NCBI GenBank assembly: GCA_012517155.1
Contig: JAAYVN010000055.1
Span: 19,581-83,580 of the forward strand
DNA from: Ignavibacteriales bacterium
GTDB taxonomy: Bacteria; Bacteroidota; Ignavibacteria; Ignavibacteriales; Ignavibacteriaceae
Length of the DNA stretch: 64,000 nt
Direction: 5' to 3'
A model generated the notes under the pieces. That model was not told the origin of the DNA. It worked only from the letters and a program-made list of their open reading frames with translations, and made no database searches. Every line of letters starts with the position of its first letter. The first letter of the stretch is position 1. This document shows, piece by piece, positions 29,971 through 39,196 of the stretch. Position numbers and translations under genes: made by a program.

Positions 29971-31478
29971 GAACACTCCTTTTTTTATCGCTTCTTCTTA
30001 TAAGTTTAACTTTTTCAAATAACGCTTCCGAGGGTATGATGAATTATGATCCGGATAAAACGGTCTTGCTGGAAAGCAGTCAGGAACCGGTTATTTCTTT
30101 TAAAATTTGGTTTAAAAGCGGTTCGCAGGATGATCCCTCCGGTAAAGAAGGACTCGCTTACTTTACCGCAAGAATGCTCTCGGAAGGAGGTACGCTTAAT
30201 AATTCCTACGAGCAGATCCTCCTCAAACTCTTCCCCTTCGCCGCCTCTTATTATGCTTCCGCCGGTACGGAGATGACTATCTTCGGAGGCAGGATCCATA
30301 AGGATAATCTCGGCGAATTCTACAAGTTGTTCATTGACCAGCTGCTTAATCCCGCTTTCAGCCAGGATGCTTTTGCACGAATCAAGGAGAATACCCTGAA
30401 CTACCTCAAGACTACTCTCAAATACAGCAGCGATGAGGAACTCGGGAAAGCGGTTCTCTATAATAAAATTTTCAGAGGCACGGGTTACGGACATATCTCA
30501 TCGGGAACTATTTCAAGTGTTGAAAGCATAACTATTGAGGATGTTAAACAGTTTTTCAAAAAGTACTATAACCGTAATAACTTTGTGCTTGGATTAGCCG
30601 GCGGCTTTGAGAAGGATTTCCCCGCTAAAGTCTTTAGCGACCTGCAGAAACTTTCTGACGGAAAGGAAAATATTGTAAAAGCTCCCGAACCAAAACCCGT
30701 TAAGGGATTGAATGTTACTATCGTGAACAAGAAATCAAACGCAACGGCTATCTCCATCGGTTTTCCGATTGATTTATTAAGGGGCAGCAGGGAATGGTAT
30801 GCCCTCGCAATTGCTAACTCTTACTTAGGAGAGCACAGGAATTCCAGCTCCCATTTGTATCAGGTGATCAGGGAAGCCAGGGGCTTGAATTATGGCGATT
30901 ATAGCTATATTGAGCATTTCCCGAACGGCGGTAGGTTCCAGATGCCCATGCCCAATGCCCCCCGTAAGAAACAGATCTTTGAAATATGGATTCGTCCCGT
31001 CCCGAATGAAACTAAACATTTTTCCCTCAGAGCTGCCCTCAGAGAACTTCGCAAAATCGTTGACGGTGGATTGTCTCAGGAACAGTTCGACCTTACCAGA
31101 AACTTTCTGAAAAAATATGTACTCCATTACGCTCCCGATATGAACACCCGTCTCGGTTATGCCCTCGACGATAAATTCTACGGCATGAAGGAAAGCCATC
31201 TTGCCTTGTTCAGAAAAATGATGGACCAGCTTACTCTGGAAGACGTAAATAAGGCAATTAAAAAATATCTTCAGTATGACAATATGGAGATCGTGATGAT
31301 TACCGACGAGGATAAGCCTTTGAAAGATGCCCTCGTTACCAACGCCCCCTCTCCTATTTCTTATGCAACTCCTAAACCGGATACCGTGCTTGAGGAGGAT
31401 AAGGAAATAATAAACTACAAATTGCAAATTTCCGGGGATAAAGTTGAATTTCTGACTCTGGACGAGTTGTTTAAATAG
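29967..31478 (+). CDS. M16-family protein lacking the zinc motif (partner subunit)
   Basis: 503 residues with a signal peptide (about 1-20). Where the active partner has HFFEH, this protein has YFTARMLSEG, so the metal site is lost. The rest retains the M16 fold, including the R/Y-rich loop near residue 300 (REARGLNYGDYSYIEHF). It probably forms a heterodimer with the preceding gene product and helps bind substrate. The C-terminus has a tail of about 40 residues beyond the usual end. Confidence 0.9.
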   Translation: MRTLLFLSLLLISLTFSNNASEGMMNYDPDKTVLLESSQEPVISFKIWFKSGSQDDPSGKEGLAYFTARMLSEGGTLNNSYEQILLKLFPFAASYYASAGTEMTIFGGRIHKDNLGEFYKLFIDQLLNPAFSQDAFARIKENTLNYLKTTLKYSSDEELGKAVLYNKIFRGTGYGHISSGTISSVESITIEDVKQFFKKYYNRNNFVLGLAGGFEKDFPAKVFSDLQKLSDGKENIVKAPEPKPVKGLNVTIVNKKSNATAISIGFPIDLLRGSREWYALAIANSYLGEHRNSSSHLYQVIREARGLNYGDYSYIEHFPNGGRFQMPMPNAPRKKQIFEIWIRPVPNETKHFSLRAALRELRKIVDGGLSQEQFDLTRNFLKKYVLHYAPDMNTRLGYALDDKFYGMKESHLALFRKMMDQLTLEDVNKAIKKYLQYDNMEIVMITDEDKPLKDALVTNAPSPISYATPKPDTVLEEDKEIINYKLQISGDKVEFLTLDELFK

Positions 31479-31500
31479 TAAATATTTGAAAGAAAAAGAC

Positions 31501-33147
31501 ATGAAACTATTCGTAAAATCGGGTTACCTTATTTTGCTGTTGCTGCTGGTATTTACCGGATGCACCGCCGGCGTGAGTTCTGAGGTCTTTATCAGAGTGA
31601 ATCAGGTCGGTTTCCTCCCCGGTGATGTTAAATCGGCTATTGTCTTTTCTACCACAAGTCTCGACGGTCAGACTTTTAAGATATTTAACGAAAAAAATAA
31701 TGCCGTTTTTCAGGGCAAGCTCTCCTCTAATGCCGGCAAGTGGGGTAACTTTCCATTTAATTACCGCATTGACTTCTCGGAAGTGCGTACTAATGGATCT
31801 TATCACATAGAAGTGTCGAAAACAAAATCTCTGAGGTTCAGAGTTGGAACTAATGTGTATAAGGGGGTGGTGGACTCCCTCCTGAAATTCCTTAAAGTCC
31901 AGAGATGCGGCGCTACAAATCCTATTTTGCACGAGGTTTGCCATATTTACGATTCTCCCATAGTGATAGGTGACAGGAATATCAGCAAAGTTGACGTGAC
32001 CGGGGGTTGGCATGATGCAGGGGACTATATTAAATTTCTTTCTACTACCGCCCTCACTACTTACATGCTTTTGTTTAGTTATGATTTTGACAGCTTCAAG
32101 TTCGGGTTTGATAATAATAAGGACGGTGTCCCCGATATTCTGGAAGAGGCTAAGATCGGTATTGACTGGCTACTTAGATGCAATTACGCTCCCGGCAAAC
32201 TTATTAACCAGGTAGGGGATTTGAAAGACCATACAGTCGGCTGGCGCTTGCCTGAAAATGATCCCCTTAAATATGAAAGACCCGCTATTTCCAGCATCGG
32301 GAAAAATCAGGTGGGTATCTATGTTGCAGTGATGTCCCTTGCTGCTAAGATCTGGCGACAGAAATTCCTCGATACTGAGTTTTCTAAAAAGTGCCTGAAT
32401 GCGGCAGAAAATATTTATGCTGTGAGAAACAGCGTCCCGGATGTCGATTCCGCTTATACGGGTATGTATGCGGAAAGTAATTACAACGGCAGAATGGCTT
32501 TGGGTGCCGTCGAATTGTATAACACTACCAGAGGCAGTCAGTTTTTATCCGAGGCGATTACTTATGGAGACAAGGCAGGCGCCGATTACTGGTGGAGTTG
32601 GGGAGATATTAATGGATTGGTTCATTACAGGCTTGCACAGCATATGCCCAGATTCAAAGATTATTTATACCAGAATTTATACGCCTTCAATCTTAATAAG
32701 GATTCAACGATTTACGGGGAAGCTACTGCGTTTACCTGGGGCACAACTAATACTCTCCTCGGTGTAACTCTCCAGTCAATCCTATGGAAAAGACTTAACA
32801 GCGGAAATGCGTTTGATTCACTTGCAGCTTATCAGCGCGATTATGTCCTCGGTAAAAATCCGTGGGGGATTTCTTTCATTTACAATATTGGAAGCAGAAC
32901 GGTACGCCAGATGCATCATCAGGTGTCTCATTTCCGTAACAATTACTTGCCCGGTGGTATCTCCGCAGGTCCTGCTCCCAGAGAACTGTTAAAAAATTAT
33001 CAGATTAACCGAACTAATAACGCCTTAAATCGGTTTAATTCTCAGGAGGTCCTCTATTTTGACGACCGGGAGGATTATTTATCCAATGAGCCAACCATTG
33101 TGACTAACGCTACGGCGATTTTCGTTTTCGGCTGGCTCGGGAATTAA
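31501..33147 (+). CDS. Glycoside hydrolase family 9 lipoprotein (endoglucanase-like)
   Basis: 548 residues from the ATG at 31501; a TTG 15 bases upstream is a weaker alternative. Lipobox FTGC places Cys21 at the mature N-terminus. A CelD_N-type Ig-like domain (about 28-115) precedes the (alpha/alpha)6 catalytic domain. GH9 motifs: VTGGWHDAGDYIKF with the catalytic base Asp near 162, the AYQRDYVLGKNPWGISF region near 440-457, and DDREDYLSNEPTI with the acid Glu near the C-terminus. It probably cuts beta-1,4-glucans or related oligosaccharides at the cell envelope. It is immediately upstream of the polysaccharide locus but outside its regulatory motifs. Confidence 0.88.
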   Translation: MKLFVKSGYLILLLLLVFTGCTAGVSSEVFIRVNQVGFLPGDVKSAIVFSTTSLDGQTFKIFNEKNNAVFQGKLSSNAGKWGNFPFNYRIDFSEVRTNGSYHIEVSKTKSLRFRVGTNVYKGVVDSLLKFLKVQRCGATNPILHEVCHIYDSPIVIGDRNISKVDVTGGWHDAGDYIKFLSTTALTTYMLLFSYDFDSFKFGFDNNKDGVPDILEEAKIGIDWLLRCNYAPGKLINQVGDLKDHTVGWRLPENDPLKYERPAISSIGKNQVGIYVAVMSLAAKIWRQKFLDTEFSKKCLNAAENIYAVRNSVPDVDSAYTGMYAESNYNGRMALGAVELYNTTRGSQFLSEAITYGDKAGADYWWSWGDINGLVHYRLAQHMPRFKDYLYQNLYAFNLNKDSTIYGEATAFTWGTTNTLLGVTLQSILWKRLNSGNAFDSLAAYQRDYVLGKNPWGISFIYNIGSRTVRQMHHQVSHFRNNYLPGGISAGPAPRELLKNYQINRTNNALNRFNSQEVLYFDDREDYLSNEPTIVTNATAIFVFGWLGN

Positions 33148-33177
33148 TTATGTAACTTTTTGAGGCATTTTTTTTGG

Positions 33178-33198
33178 TTTGTCTCAAAATGAGACAAA
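33178..33198. promoter_or_regulatory. Palindromic operator-like site 1
   Basis: Perfect inverted repeat TTTGTCTCA-N3-TGAGACAAA (9-base arms). It lies 96 bases upstream of the KaiC-like gene. Near-copies lie before the second unit of the same locus (37481-37501 and 37510-37530). It probably binds a dimeric regulator. Confidence 0.7.
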
Positions 33199-33245
33199 TT
33201 TTATATTAGAATAGTTAATTTTTAACCATTTTAAGTCATTTCGGG

Positions 33246-33261
33246 TGGTATGATTTTTGAA
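33246..33261 (+). promoter_or_regulatory. Weak sigma-54-like promoter upstream of the KaiC-like gene
   Basis: TGGTATGATTTTTGAA has the correct spacing between the GG and the downstream G, but the -12 element reads GA in place of GC. The match is therefore uncertain. It lies 33 bases before the ATG. Confidence 0.35.
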
Positions 33262-33293
33262 CATTATGAAGTGTATAACAATATTAAAAGACG

Positions 33294-34562
33294 ATGAAAA
33301 AGAAAATTAACTCAATCAATTCAGGTATCTCACTTGTTGACAAAGCATGGGGAGGTTTCTATCGTGGCGGTACCTATATTCTCTTGGGGCAAAAGAAGAG
33401 CGGTAAAACCCTTCTTGGGCTTCAGTATGCCTGCGAAAGCGCTAAGGCAGGTGAGGTTTGTCTCTATTTCACTAGTATGAGACCTAAAGACCTAATGATT
33501 CACGCTGCTTCCATGGACTTCGATTTGCAGCACTACATGAATCAGAACCTGATTATCGTTGTCAGGGTTGCACCTCCTACAGATATTTATGAGGTTGGGA
33601 CTCCTGATAATTTCCTGGTTGAATACCTGAACGATATTGTGACCGTGGTTGAACAATATTTGCCTCACCGGCTTATCTTTGACGAACTTACTCATTTCGT
33701 GGGTTTCGAGAATATTACTCTTCTGCAGCAGACTTTTTTACAGGTCGTTGAGCGCATCGAAGAGAAAAACGTTACAAGTCTTTTAATCTTTGCTGAACCC
33801 GCTACACAATTTGCCCAGATGATTATCGATTCCATTGTCCAGTACTCTACGGCAGTTATTTATCTGCAGAAAAAAACTCTGGACGAATCTGGCGGTTATA
33901 ACGGCGGAAAAGCCACTATTACACCGAATATTGGTCATACGGAGGGTCAGTTTACTTCGGACTATGTGGTTGAACCCTACAAAGGAGTGACGTTCAGTTA
34001 TGACAATGTACCCCCTAAAAAGTTCTCTAATCCTTTTGAAGTGGTAAAAGAAGAAATTCCTGAAACGCAAAAACCCAAAAGCAAGAGCAGGTCCGATCTT
34101 GGCAAATATAAACCGCTGACCAATATTGATGAGGTTCCGGACAGATTCTCTCTCACTAATTTCTACGACATTTCCGAGTTTAAGCTGATCTTAAATAACA
34201 AAATTGCACTCTTCAAAAGTACCGGTGAACCTTTTTCCCTTATTTCACTGAGACTCGACCCAAATGCCGAGAAAGAGAAAATTTTGACCATTAACCAGCT
34301 ACAGAATACCGTAAGATTATCTACGGATAAGAAAGATAAAATTTGCGTTATTGAAAATAATATTTTAATTTTGTTAAGTAGAAATGAAGAAAAATCTCTG
34401 AACATGCTGGTTTCCAAGATGAGAAGCAATCTTCCTTTCACGGATCCAAAATTTGTTGAGGTAGTGATGCAGAATATTTTTGCATTCACTTATGAAGTAA
34501 ACAATAGCGTAAAGAATGCAGATTCAATTTTTGAAGAAATTCTGGAAGATGAGCGACACTGA
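33294..34562 (+). CDS. KaiC/RAD55-like ATPase with C-terminal degenerate GGDEF-like domain
   Basis: 422 residues, no signal peptide. The RecA-fold ATPase occupies residues 1-245: Walker A at 32-39 (GQKKSGKT) and Walker B ending in Asp130-Glu131 (HRLIFDELTHF). A charged linker (about 255-290) follows. The C-terminal part (about 295-420) has the strand-helix rhythm of a GGDEF domain (FSLISLRLD, then KICVIENNILILLSRNEEKSLNMLVSKMRSNL), but the GGDEF motif itself is absent. The GGDEF reading is my inference. This is the first gene of the polysaccharide-type locus, behind a palindromic site. A regulatory ATPase role is likely. Confidence 0.75.
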   Translation: MKKKINSINSGISLVDKAWGGFYRGGTYILLGQKKSGKTLLGLQYACESAKAGEVCLYFTSMRPKDLMIHAASMDFDLQHYMNQNLIIVVRVAPPTDIYEVGTPDNFLVEYLNDIVTVVEQYLPHRLIFDELTHFVGFENITLLQQTFLQVVERIEEKNVTSLLIFAEPATQFAQMIIDSIVQYSTAVIYLQKKTLDESGGYNGGKATITPNIGHTEGQFTSDYVVEPYKGVTFSYDNVPPKKFSNPFEVVKEEIPETQKPKSKSRSDLGKYKPLTNIDEVPDRFSLTNFYDISEFKLILNNKIALFKSTGEPFSLISLRLDPNAEKEKILTINQLQNTVRLSTDKKDKICVIENNILILLSRNEEKSLNMLVSKMRSNLPFTDPKFVEVVMQNIFAFTYEVNNSVKNADSIFEEILEDERH

Positions 34563-34571
34563 AGAAAGTGA

Positions 34572-37475
34572 TTGCTTATGAGTACCGGCACGTTACGGTA
34601 TTTATTAATTTTTCTCTTTTTCAGTATTCAGCTTTTCCCTCAGGCGGGGAGTGAATCCCTTAAAGCCGAAGCCCAGAAACAGATGGCTCTGGGGCGCTAC
34701 GGTGAGGCTATTGAACTGATTAACAAATATATTACCGCGAACCCCCAGAAAGCTGACGGTTATAATATAAGAGGACTTTGCTACGAGAAAAGAAATCAAC
34801 TCGAGTTAGCTGTCTATGATTTTAGAAATGCCCGCAAACTTGCCCCCAATAATAAAGAAATAGCGAATAACCTCGCCAGAGCTACTCAAACCTGGTATGA
34901 CCAGCTCTACCTGAAAATAGAAGGACACAGAAGGGAAATTGCCATAGATCCCGGAAAAGCAGTTAATTATCTGGAGATTGGTAAGTGCTACAAAAATTTA
35001 GGGCAGTGGGGGCTTGCCGAAGAATGGTATGATGAGTATATTAAGCGGGAAGCTCCAAGCGCTGATGAGGTGATAAGATATACAGAGATACTCGCAAAAA
35101 ATAACCACATTGAAAAAGGGGAAAAAATACTCAAAGAATACGTCGAAAAATATCCAAAAGATCACCGACTTTGGAGCAGATATGGTTATTTTACCCTTTG
35201 GCTGGGAAAAACTAAAATAGCCATTGAGGCATTTGAAACTGCTTTACAACTCAGACCATTTTTCCTTGAGGCTGAGGATGGATTGCGTCAAGCCCAGGGA
35301 AAGAGCTACGTCTATTCGATTAATGACACATCATATAATGCACGGGTTAGTGTACAGGGAAAAACAGAAGTAATCAAACCCCCGGTACCACAGGAATATG
35401 CGATTGATAAATATTACAGGATGCTGAAAAATAATCCTGATGACAACGAAACAAGGTTTAAACTCATTGAGGAACTTAAGAAAGTTAAACGCTACGAAGA
35501 GGCATATCAGCAGCTTGAACTTCTTGCAGATGAATATAGTGGGCAGGAGAGATTTGATGGATTGCTGACTGAAGTTGTTGCGGCTAGGGACAGCCTGAAC
35601 CAGGAAAAGGTCACTGTGGCACGTGAAGAATTTGAAAGAGATCCCGATAATAAATCGAGCTTGTTAAAATTAGTTGAGTCATTGAACAGAGTTAGTTTGT
35701 TCGATGAATCCATGGCAGCATTATCTTCCTACTTTGACCAGCATCCGGATGAACAGGATCTGGACCTAAGATTTAATTATGCCCAGACATCCGCTTGGAA
35801 TAAGGGGTATAATGTTGCAGAGGAACAACTTGCATATATTCTTGACAAAGATCCCGATAACCTGAAATTTAAATTACTGGGAGCACAGTTATCCGCTTGG
35901 ACAGAACAGAATCTCGACAGGGGTACTGAGTTTACTCAGGATATTTTAGCGAAACAACCTAACAATTTTGACGCTATTTTGGCTGCGGGTCTTATTGAGG
36001 TTCATAAGAAAAATTTCGACGGCGCATCGGCATTCGTTGAACAGGCGAGGAGTATTAGACCAAAATCAAATGATCTTTCCACTCTGGAATTAAGAATTGA
36101 ATTTGAAAAAATGCGCTTCGAAGAAGAGAAACTTCGTGAGATCCTTGAAGAAGGACAAAGATTACTGGAAAACGGGGATTGCGAAGGCGCTAAGACGAAA
36201 TATGATGAGTATATGTCTCTAACTCCGGAAAATAGACTGGTTCAAAAAGAGTATGCCGATATTTTGGTCTGTTTGAAGGACTTTGACAGGGCTATAGAAA
36301 TATATACTAATTTAATAGACCAGGAATACGAGTTTGACTATGATTTTGAGCGGGCTAAAGTATACCTCTATAAAGGAGATTCGCTTAAAGCTGTTGAGGA
36401 ATTACAAAGACTGAGAGTGGAACAACCCGATAATTTCCTGCTTAATCTTTTTCTTGGAGATGCTTATCAGCAAGTTGGAAAATACAAACTGGCAAGGGAA
36501 ACTTTTGAAGGGATGCAGTCAATGGATCTGGATTCAACGCAAAGAGCACTTGTTGATCAAAGAATTAGTTGGCTTCCGGTTACAGGAGTGGTCTCTTTTA
36601 TAAAGAATTTTCCAACTTACTTGTTTTTATACCCTTACTATGCCTATTTTGATGACAACACGGAGTTCGGACTTCAACAATACGGATTAAAAGCAGAACT
36701 TGGTTTGCTTACGTGGATGTCCGTTGGCGCAGGTTATAGCAAAGGTCAGTACAGAGGCACCCTTGCTTCAAATCTGCAGAATAGCATTAGTTACACAACT
36801 GTTACAACCGGACTGTACATAAATATTGCTAATTTAGTATCTGTGGGAGGCAATATTGGCTCAAAGCTTTTTTCGGATAACATAAAGCGAGAAGTAATGG
36901 ATTTCTTTGCCCGTTCAGAGAAAGACAGCCTTTATTATTTGTCACTCGGTTGGAATAAATCAGATGCTACGGAGATACTTTATTCCAAGCAACTTATATT
37001 TTCAAACCTTAATGCGGAAATGTATTCTTTCAGTGGTTGGTATCTTCACAACCTGCTGTGGAAAGTTTTAGCAAATTATAAAATGATAAATGTAGGCGAC
37101 GGGAACAAAGGGGAAATATACGACTTGAGAGTTGGAAGGTACTGGGGAGAGGGAATTATTGCAGGTTATGAATATGCAGTGACCAATTTTATTAGAAGAT
37201 CCACTCTTTACTTCTCACCGCAAAATTTTGAAACTCACTCCGTCTGGGGTGAGTACGATGCTCTGAAGGATGAAGATTATTCCTTGATTCTAGGAGGAAA
37301 AATAGGGTTGATTCCGGAGAGCAATTACATACTTTCAGACTTTTTCATAACTTATAAAACACTTCTGATAAAAAATTTATCTTTACAAGCGACCGGGAGA
37401 CTGGGAAGGACTTTCAGAGAAAATACATCTTATAAATCCCGCGCCTTGCAAATACAATTAATGTGGGGTTTGTAG
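34572..37475 (+). CDS. TPR-repeat outer-membrane exporter-like protein (PgaA/PelB-type layout)
   Basis: 967 residues. A signal peptide (about 1-20, LIFLFFSIQLFPQ) precedes about 600 residues of tetratricopeptide repeats (for example ALGRYGEAIELINKYITANP near 36-55 and ARETFEGMQSM near 637-647). The last 300 residues alternate strands and end in the aromatic-Leu pattern of a beta-barrel (ALQIQLMWGL). N-terminal TPR plus C-terminal barrel is the layout of PgaA and PelB, which export polysaccharide through the outer membrane. Assignment rests on layout, not on close similarity. It is 9 bases after the KaiC-like gene. Confidence 0.72.
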   Translation: MLMSTGTLRYLLIFLFFSIQLFPQAGSESLKAEAQKQMALGRYGEAIELINKYITANPQKADGYNIRGLCYEKRNQLELAVYDFRNARKLAPNNKEIANNLARATQTWYDQLYLKIEGHRREIAIDPGKAVNYLEIGKCYKNLGQWGLAEEWYDEYIKREAPSADEVIRYTEILAKNNHIEKGEKILKEYVEKYPKDHRLWSRYGYFTLWLGKTKIAIEAFETALQLRPFFLEAEDGLRQAQGKSYVYSINDTSYNARVSVQGKTEVIKPPVPQEYAIDKYYRMLKNNPDDNETRFKLIEELKKVKRYEEAYQQLELLADEYSGQERFDGLLTEVVAARDSLNQEKVTVAREEFERDPDNKSSLLKLVESLNRVSLFDESMAALSSYFDQHPDEQDLDLRFNYAQTSAWNKGYNVAEEQLAYILDKDPDNLKFKLLGAQLSAWTEQNLDRGTEFTQDILAKQPNNFDAILAAGLIEVHKKNFDGASAFVEQARSIRPKSNDLSTLELRIEFEKMRFEEEKLREILEEGQRLLENGDCEGAKTKYDEYMSLTPENRLVQKEYADILVCLKDFDRAIEIYTNLIDQEYEFDYDFERAKVYLYKGDSLKAVEELQRLRVEQPDNFLLNLFLGDAYQQVGKYKLARETFEGMQSMDLDSTQRALVDQRISWLPVTGVVSFIKNFPTYLFLYPYYAYFDDNTEFGLQQYGLKAELGLLTWMSVGAGYSKGQYRGTLASNLQNSISYTTVTTGLYINIANLVSVGGNIGSKLFSDNIKREVMDFFARSEKDSLYYLSLGWNKSDATEILYSKQLIFSNLNAEMYSFSGWYLHNLLWKVLANYKMINVGDGNKGEIYDLRVGRYWGEGIIAGYEYAVTNFIRRSTLYFSPQNFETHSVWGEYDALKDEDYSLILGGKIGLIPESNYILSDFFITYKTLLIKNLSLQATGRLGRTFRENTSYKSRALQIQLMWGL

Positions 37476-37480
37476 ATAGT

Positions 37481-37501
37481 TTTGTTTCATTTTGAGACAA
37501 A
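37481..37501. promoter_or_regulatory. Palindromic operator-like site 2
   Basis: TTTGTTTCA-N3-TGAGACAAA, one base different from the perfect site at 33178-33198. Confidence 0.65.
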
Positions 37502-37509
37502 TTTCTTCA

Positions 37510-37530
37510 ATAATCTCAAATTGAGACAAA
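37510..37530. promoter_or_regulatory. Palindromic operator-like site 3
   Basis: ATAATCTCA-N3-TGAGACAAA. The right arm is identical to site 1; the left arm matches only in its inner five bases. Its start is 29 bases from site 2. Confidence 0.55.
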
Positions 37531-37726
37531 ATTTTATTCCCGGAACTTATTTGCCCGGAAATTTATTCTCAGATAAGTGATCAAGATATAAATAATGCCT
37601 CGTAAAAGAGGTGTTTTTTTCGTAATTTTGCGTAGATAATAGCAAATATTTTTTATATTTTATACTCTTTCTCTAATGTGTGTAATTTTGATTTTTAATT
37701 TGACCAGAATGAAAATATCTGCATTA

Positions 37727-37742
37727 TGGCATTATTTTTGCA
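37727..37742 (+). promoter_or_regulatory. Sigma-54 (RpoN) promoter
   Basis: TGGCATTATTTTTGCA: GG at 37728-37729 and GC at 37740-37741 have the strict -24/-12 spacing, with the TTTTTGCA -12 element. Transcription should begin near 37753, 16 bases before the glycosyltransferase ATG. It needs an activating enhancer-binding protein, which is not encoded in the window. Confidence 0.75.
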
Positions 37743-37768
37743 CTATGTTTTATAATTAATGGTAAAAA

Positions 37769-39181
37769 ATGAGTAAAAAAGAGAGAATACGAAAGACACT
37801 ACTAACACTTGCGAACACGCAAGTGGGCCATGTGGACTATGATGAAAAAAAGAGAAAGATCATAAAAAGAATGATTACCTCAGGTATGACTTCTTTTTTG
37901 ATGATATTAATAATATACTTTTCTCTCCCGTACACAATGTTTAATATGGGCTCGCTTTTTGAGTATTCCACTCTTGTGTCATTATTCCTCTTTTTAATTG
38001 TTCTCCTTTTCAGATACTTTATTTTACTGGTATTGGCTTATTTATACCTGAATGAGTACACATTCAAATCTGCGGAAGGTTTTTATCCATTCGTTTCTAT
38101 TATTGTACCAGTTTATAATGAAGGGAAAGTGCTTGCCGATTCAATCTATTCGTTGTTAAAACTTGATTATTCAAATTATGAGATTATTATTGTGAATGAT
38201 GGGTCTACTGACGATACTTTTGATGTTGGGAAGGAACTTGTAGGCTATCAGAGGGGGAAGTACAACGATGTAAAAGTATCTATGATAAATAAACCAAACG
38301 GTGGCAAAGCAAAAGCATTGAATGCCGGGATAAGTTACAGCAATTCCGATCTTGTATTATGTATGGATGGAGACTCCACACTAAGCGAGGAAACTTTAAA
38401 AGTTGCAGTAAGACACTTTGCTGACCCTGCTATAGGAGCAGTTGCGGGTAATGTGAAGGTGCTGAACAGGAAGAAGTTGTTTACTGATTTGCAGGCGCTT
38501 GAATATATTGAGGGATTAAACATGGCTCGCGCAGCACAGAGTTTTACACGCCTTGTTAATATTATCCCTGGACCAATTGGGATATTCAGAAAGAAAGCAA
38601 TTGAGGATGCGGGTTATTATAGTAGTGATACATTTGCAGAAGATGCGGATCTGACTTTGAAAGTACTTGCGAGTGGATGGAAGATATATTATGAACCGCT
38701 TGCCATTTCTTATACTGAAGCTCCTGTAAAATTGCATCAGCTTCTTAAACAAAGATATCGCTGGACAAGAGGAATATTGCAGGCAATCAGAAAGCACCAG
38801 AAACTACTCGTGAATCCCTCCATTAATTTTGGAGTTACAGTCATATTATGGATGATGTTCTATGAGGCATTTATATGGCCTATTATGGACATTTTTGCAA
38901 ATCTGTTCTTTATCTTCGTTGCGTTGATTTACGGGTTTTCATCACTGCTCTTTTTCTGGTGGGCCGGATTAGCATTGTTGGATATGACTACCGCACTGTA
39001 TTGTGTCGCAGTGGAAAAAGAAGAAGTGAGATTAGTGCCCTATGCTCTAATATACAGATTGTTTTTCATTTTAACAATTGACGTTTGTAAAGTGATGTCC
39101 CTGATAGAAGAATTCCTTGGGTTTGAGATGACCTGGGGAAAACTGGAGAGAATCGGACTATCTCAAACTGGAAAGAAATAA
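37769..39181 (+). CDS. Membrane glycosyltransferase family 2, PgaC/IcaA-like
   Basis: 470 residues. Two N-terminal membrane segments (about 34-50 and 65-92) precede the cytoplasmic GT-A domain (about 105-345), and three or more membrane segments end the protein. The processive synthase motifs are all present: Asp144 (VNDGSTDD), Asp200-x-Asp202 (MDGDS), the base region AEDAD with Asp292, and QRYRW at 328-332. This set is shared by poly-beta-1,6-GlcNAc, cellulose, hyaluronan and chitin synthases; I favour the PgaC/IcaA group from the length and gene context. It is first in a four-gene operon under a sigma-54 promoter. Confidence 0.87.
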   Translation: MSKKERIRKTLLTLANTQVGHVDYDEKKRKIIKRMITSGMTSFLMILIIYFSLPYTMFNMGSLFEYSTLVSLFLFLIVLLFRYFILLVLAYLYLNEYTFKSAEGFYPFVSIIVPVYNEGKVLADSIYSLLKLDYSNYEIIIVNDGSTDDTFDVGKELVGYQRGKYNDVKVSMINKPNGGKAKALNAGISYSNSDLVLCMDGDSTLSEETLKVAVRHFADPAIGAVAGNVKVLNRKKLFTDLQALEYIEGLNMARAAQSFTRLVNIIPGPIGIFRKKAIEDAGYYSSDTFAEDADLTLKVLASGWKIYYEPLAISYTEAPVKLHQLLKQRYRWTRGILQAIRKHQKLLVNPSINFGVTVILWMMFYEAFIWPIMDIFANLFFIFVALIYGFSSLLFFWWAGLALLDMTTALYCVAVEKEEVRLVPYALIYRLFFILTIDVCKVMSLIEEFLGFEMTWGKLERIGLSQTGKK

Positions 39182-39196
39182 TATTCGGAGAAGAAA

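Larger units (their letters stand above)
37476..37768 (+). promoter_or_regulatory. Regulatory region before the glycosyltransferase operon
   Basis: 293 AT-rich bases with two palindromic sites at the left (37481-37501 and 37510-37530) and a sigma-54 promoter at the right (37727-37742). The sites lie about 230-260 bases before the predicted start of transcription, a usable distance for an enhancer-binding protein. No DnaA boxes seen. Confidence 0.65.

Noticed and set aside
37476..37768. AT-rich region as a replication origin
   Set aside because: No DnaA boxes and no dnaA, dnaN or gidA nearby; promoter elements explain the region.
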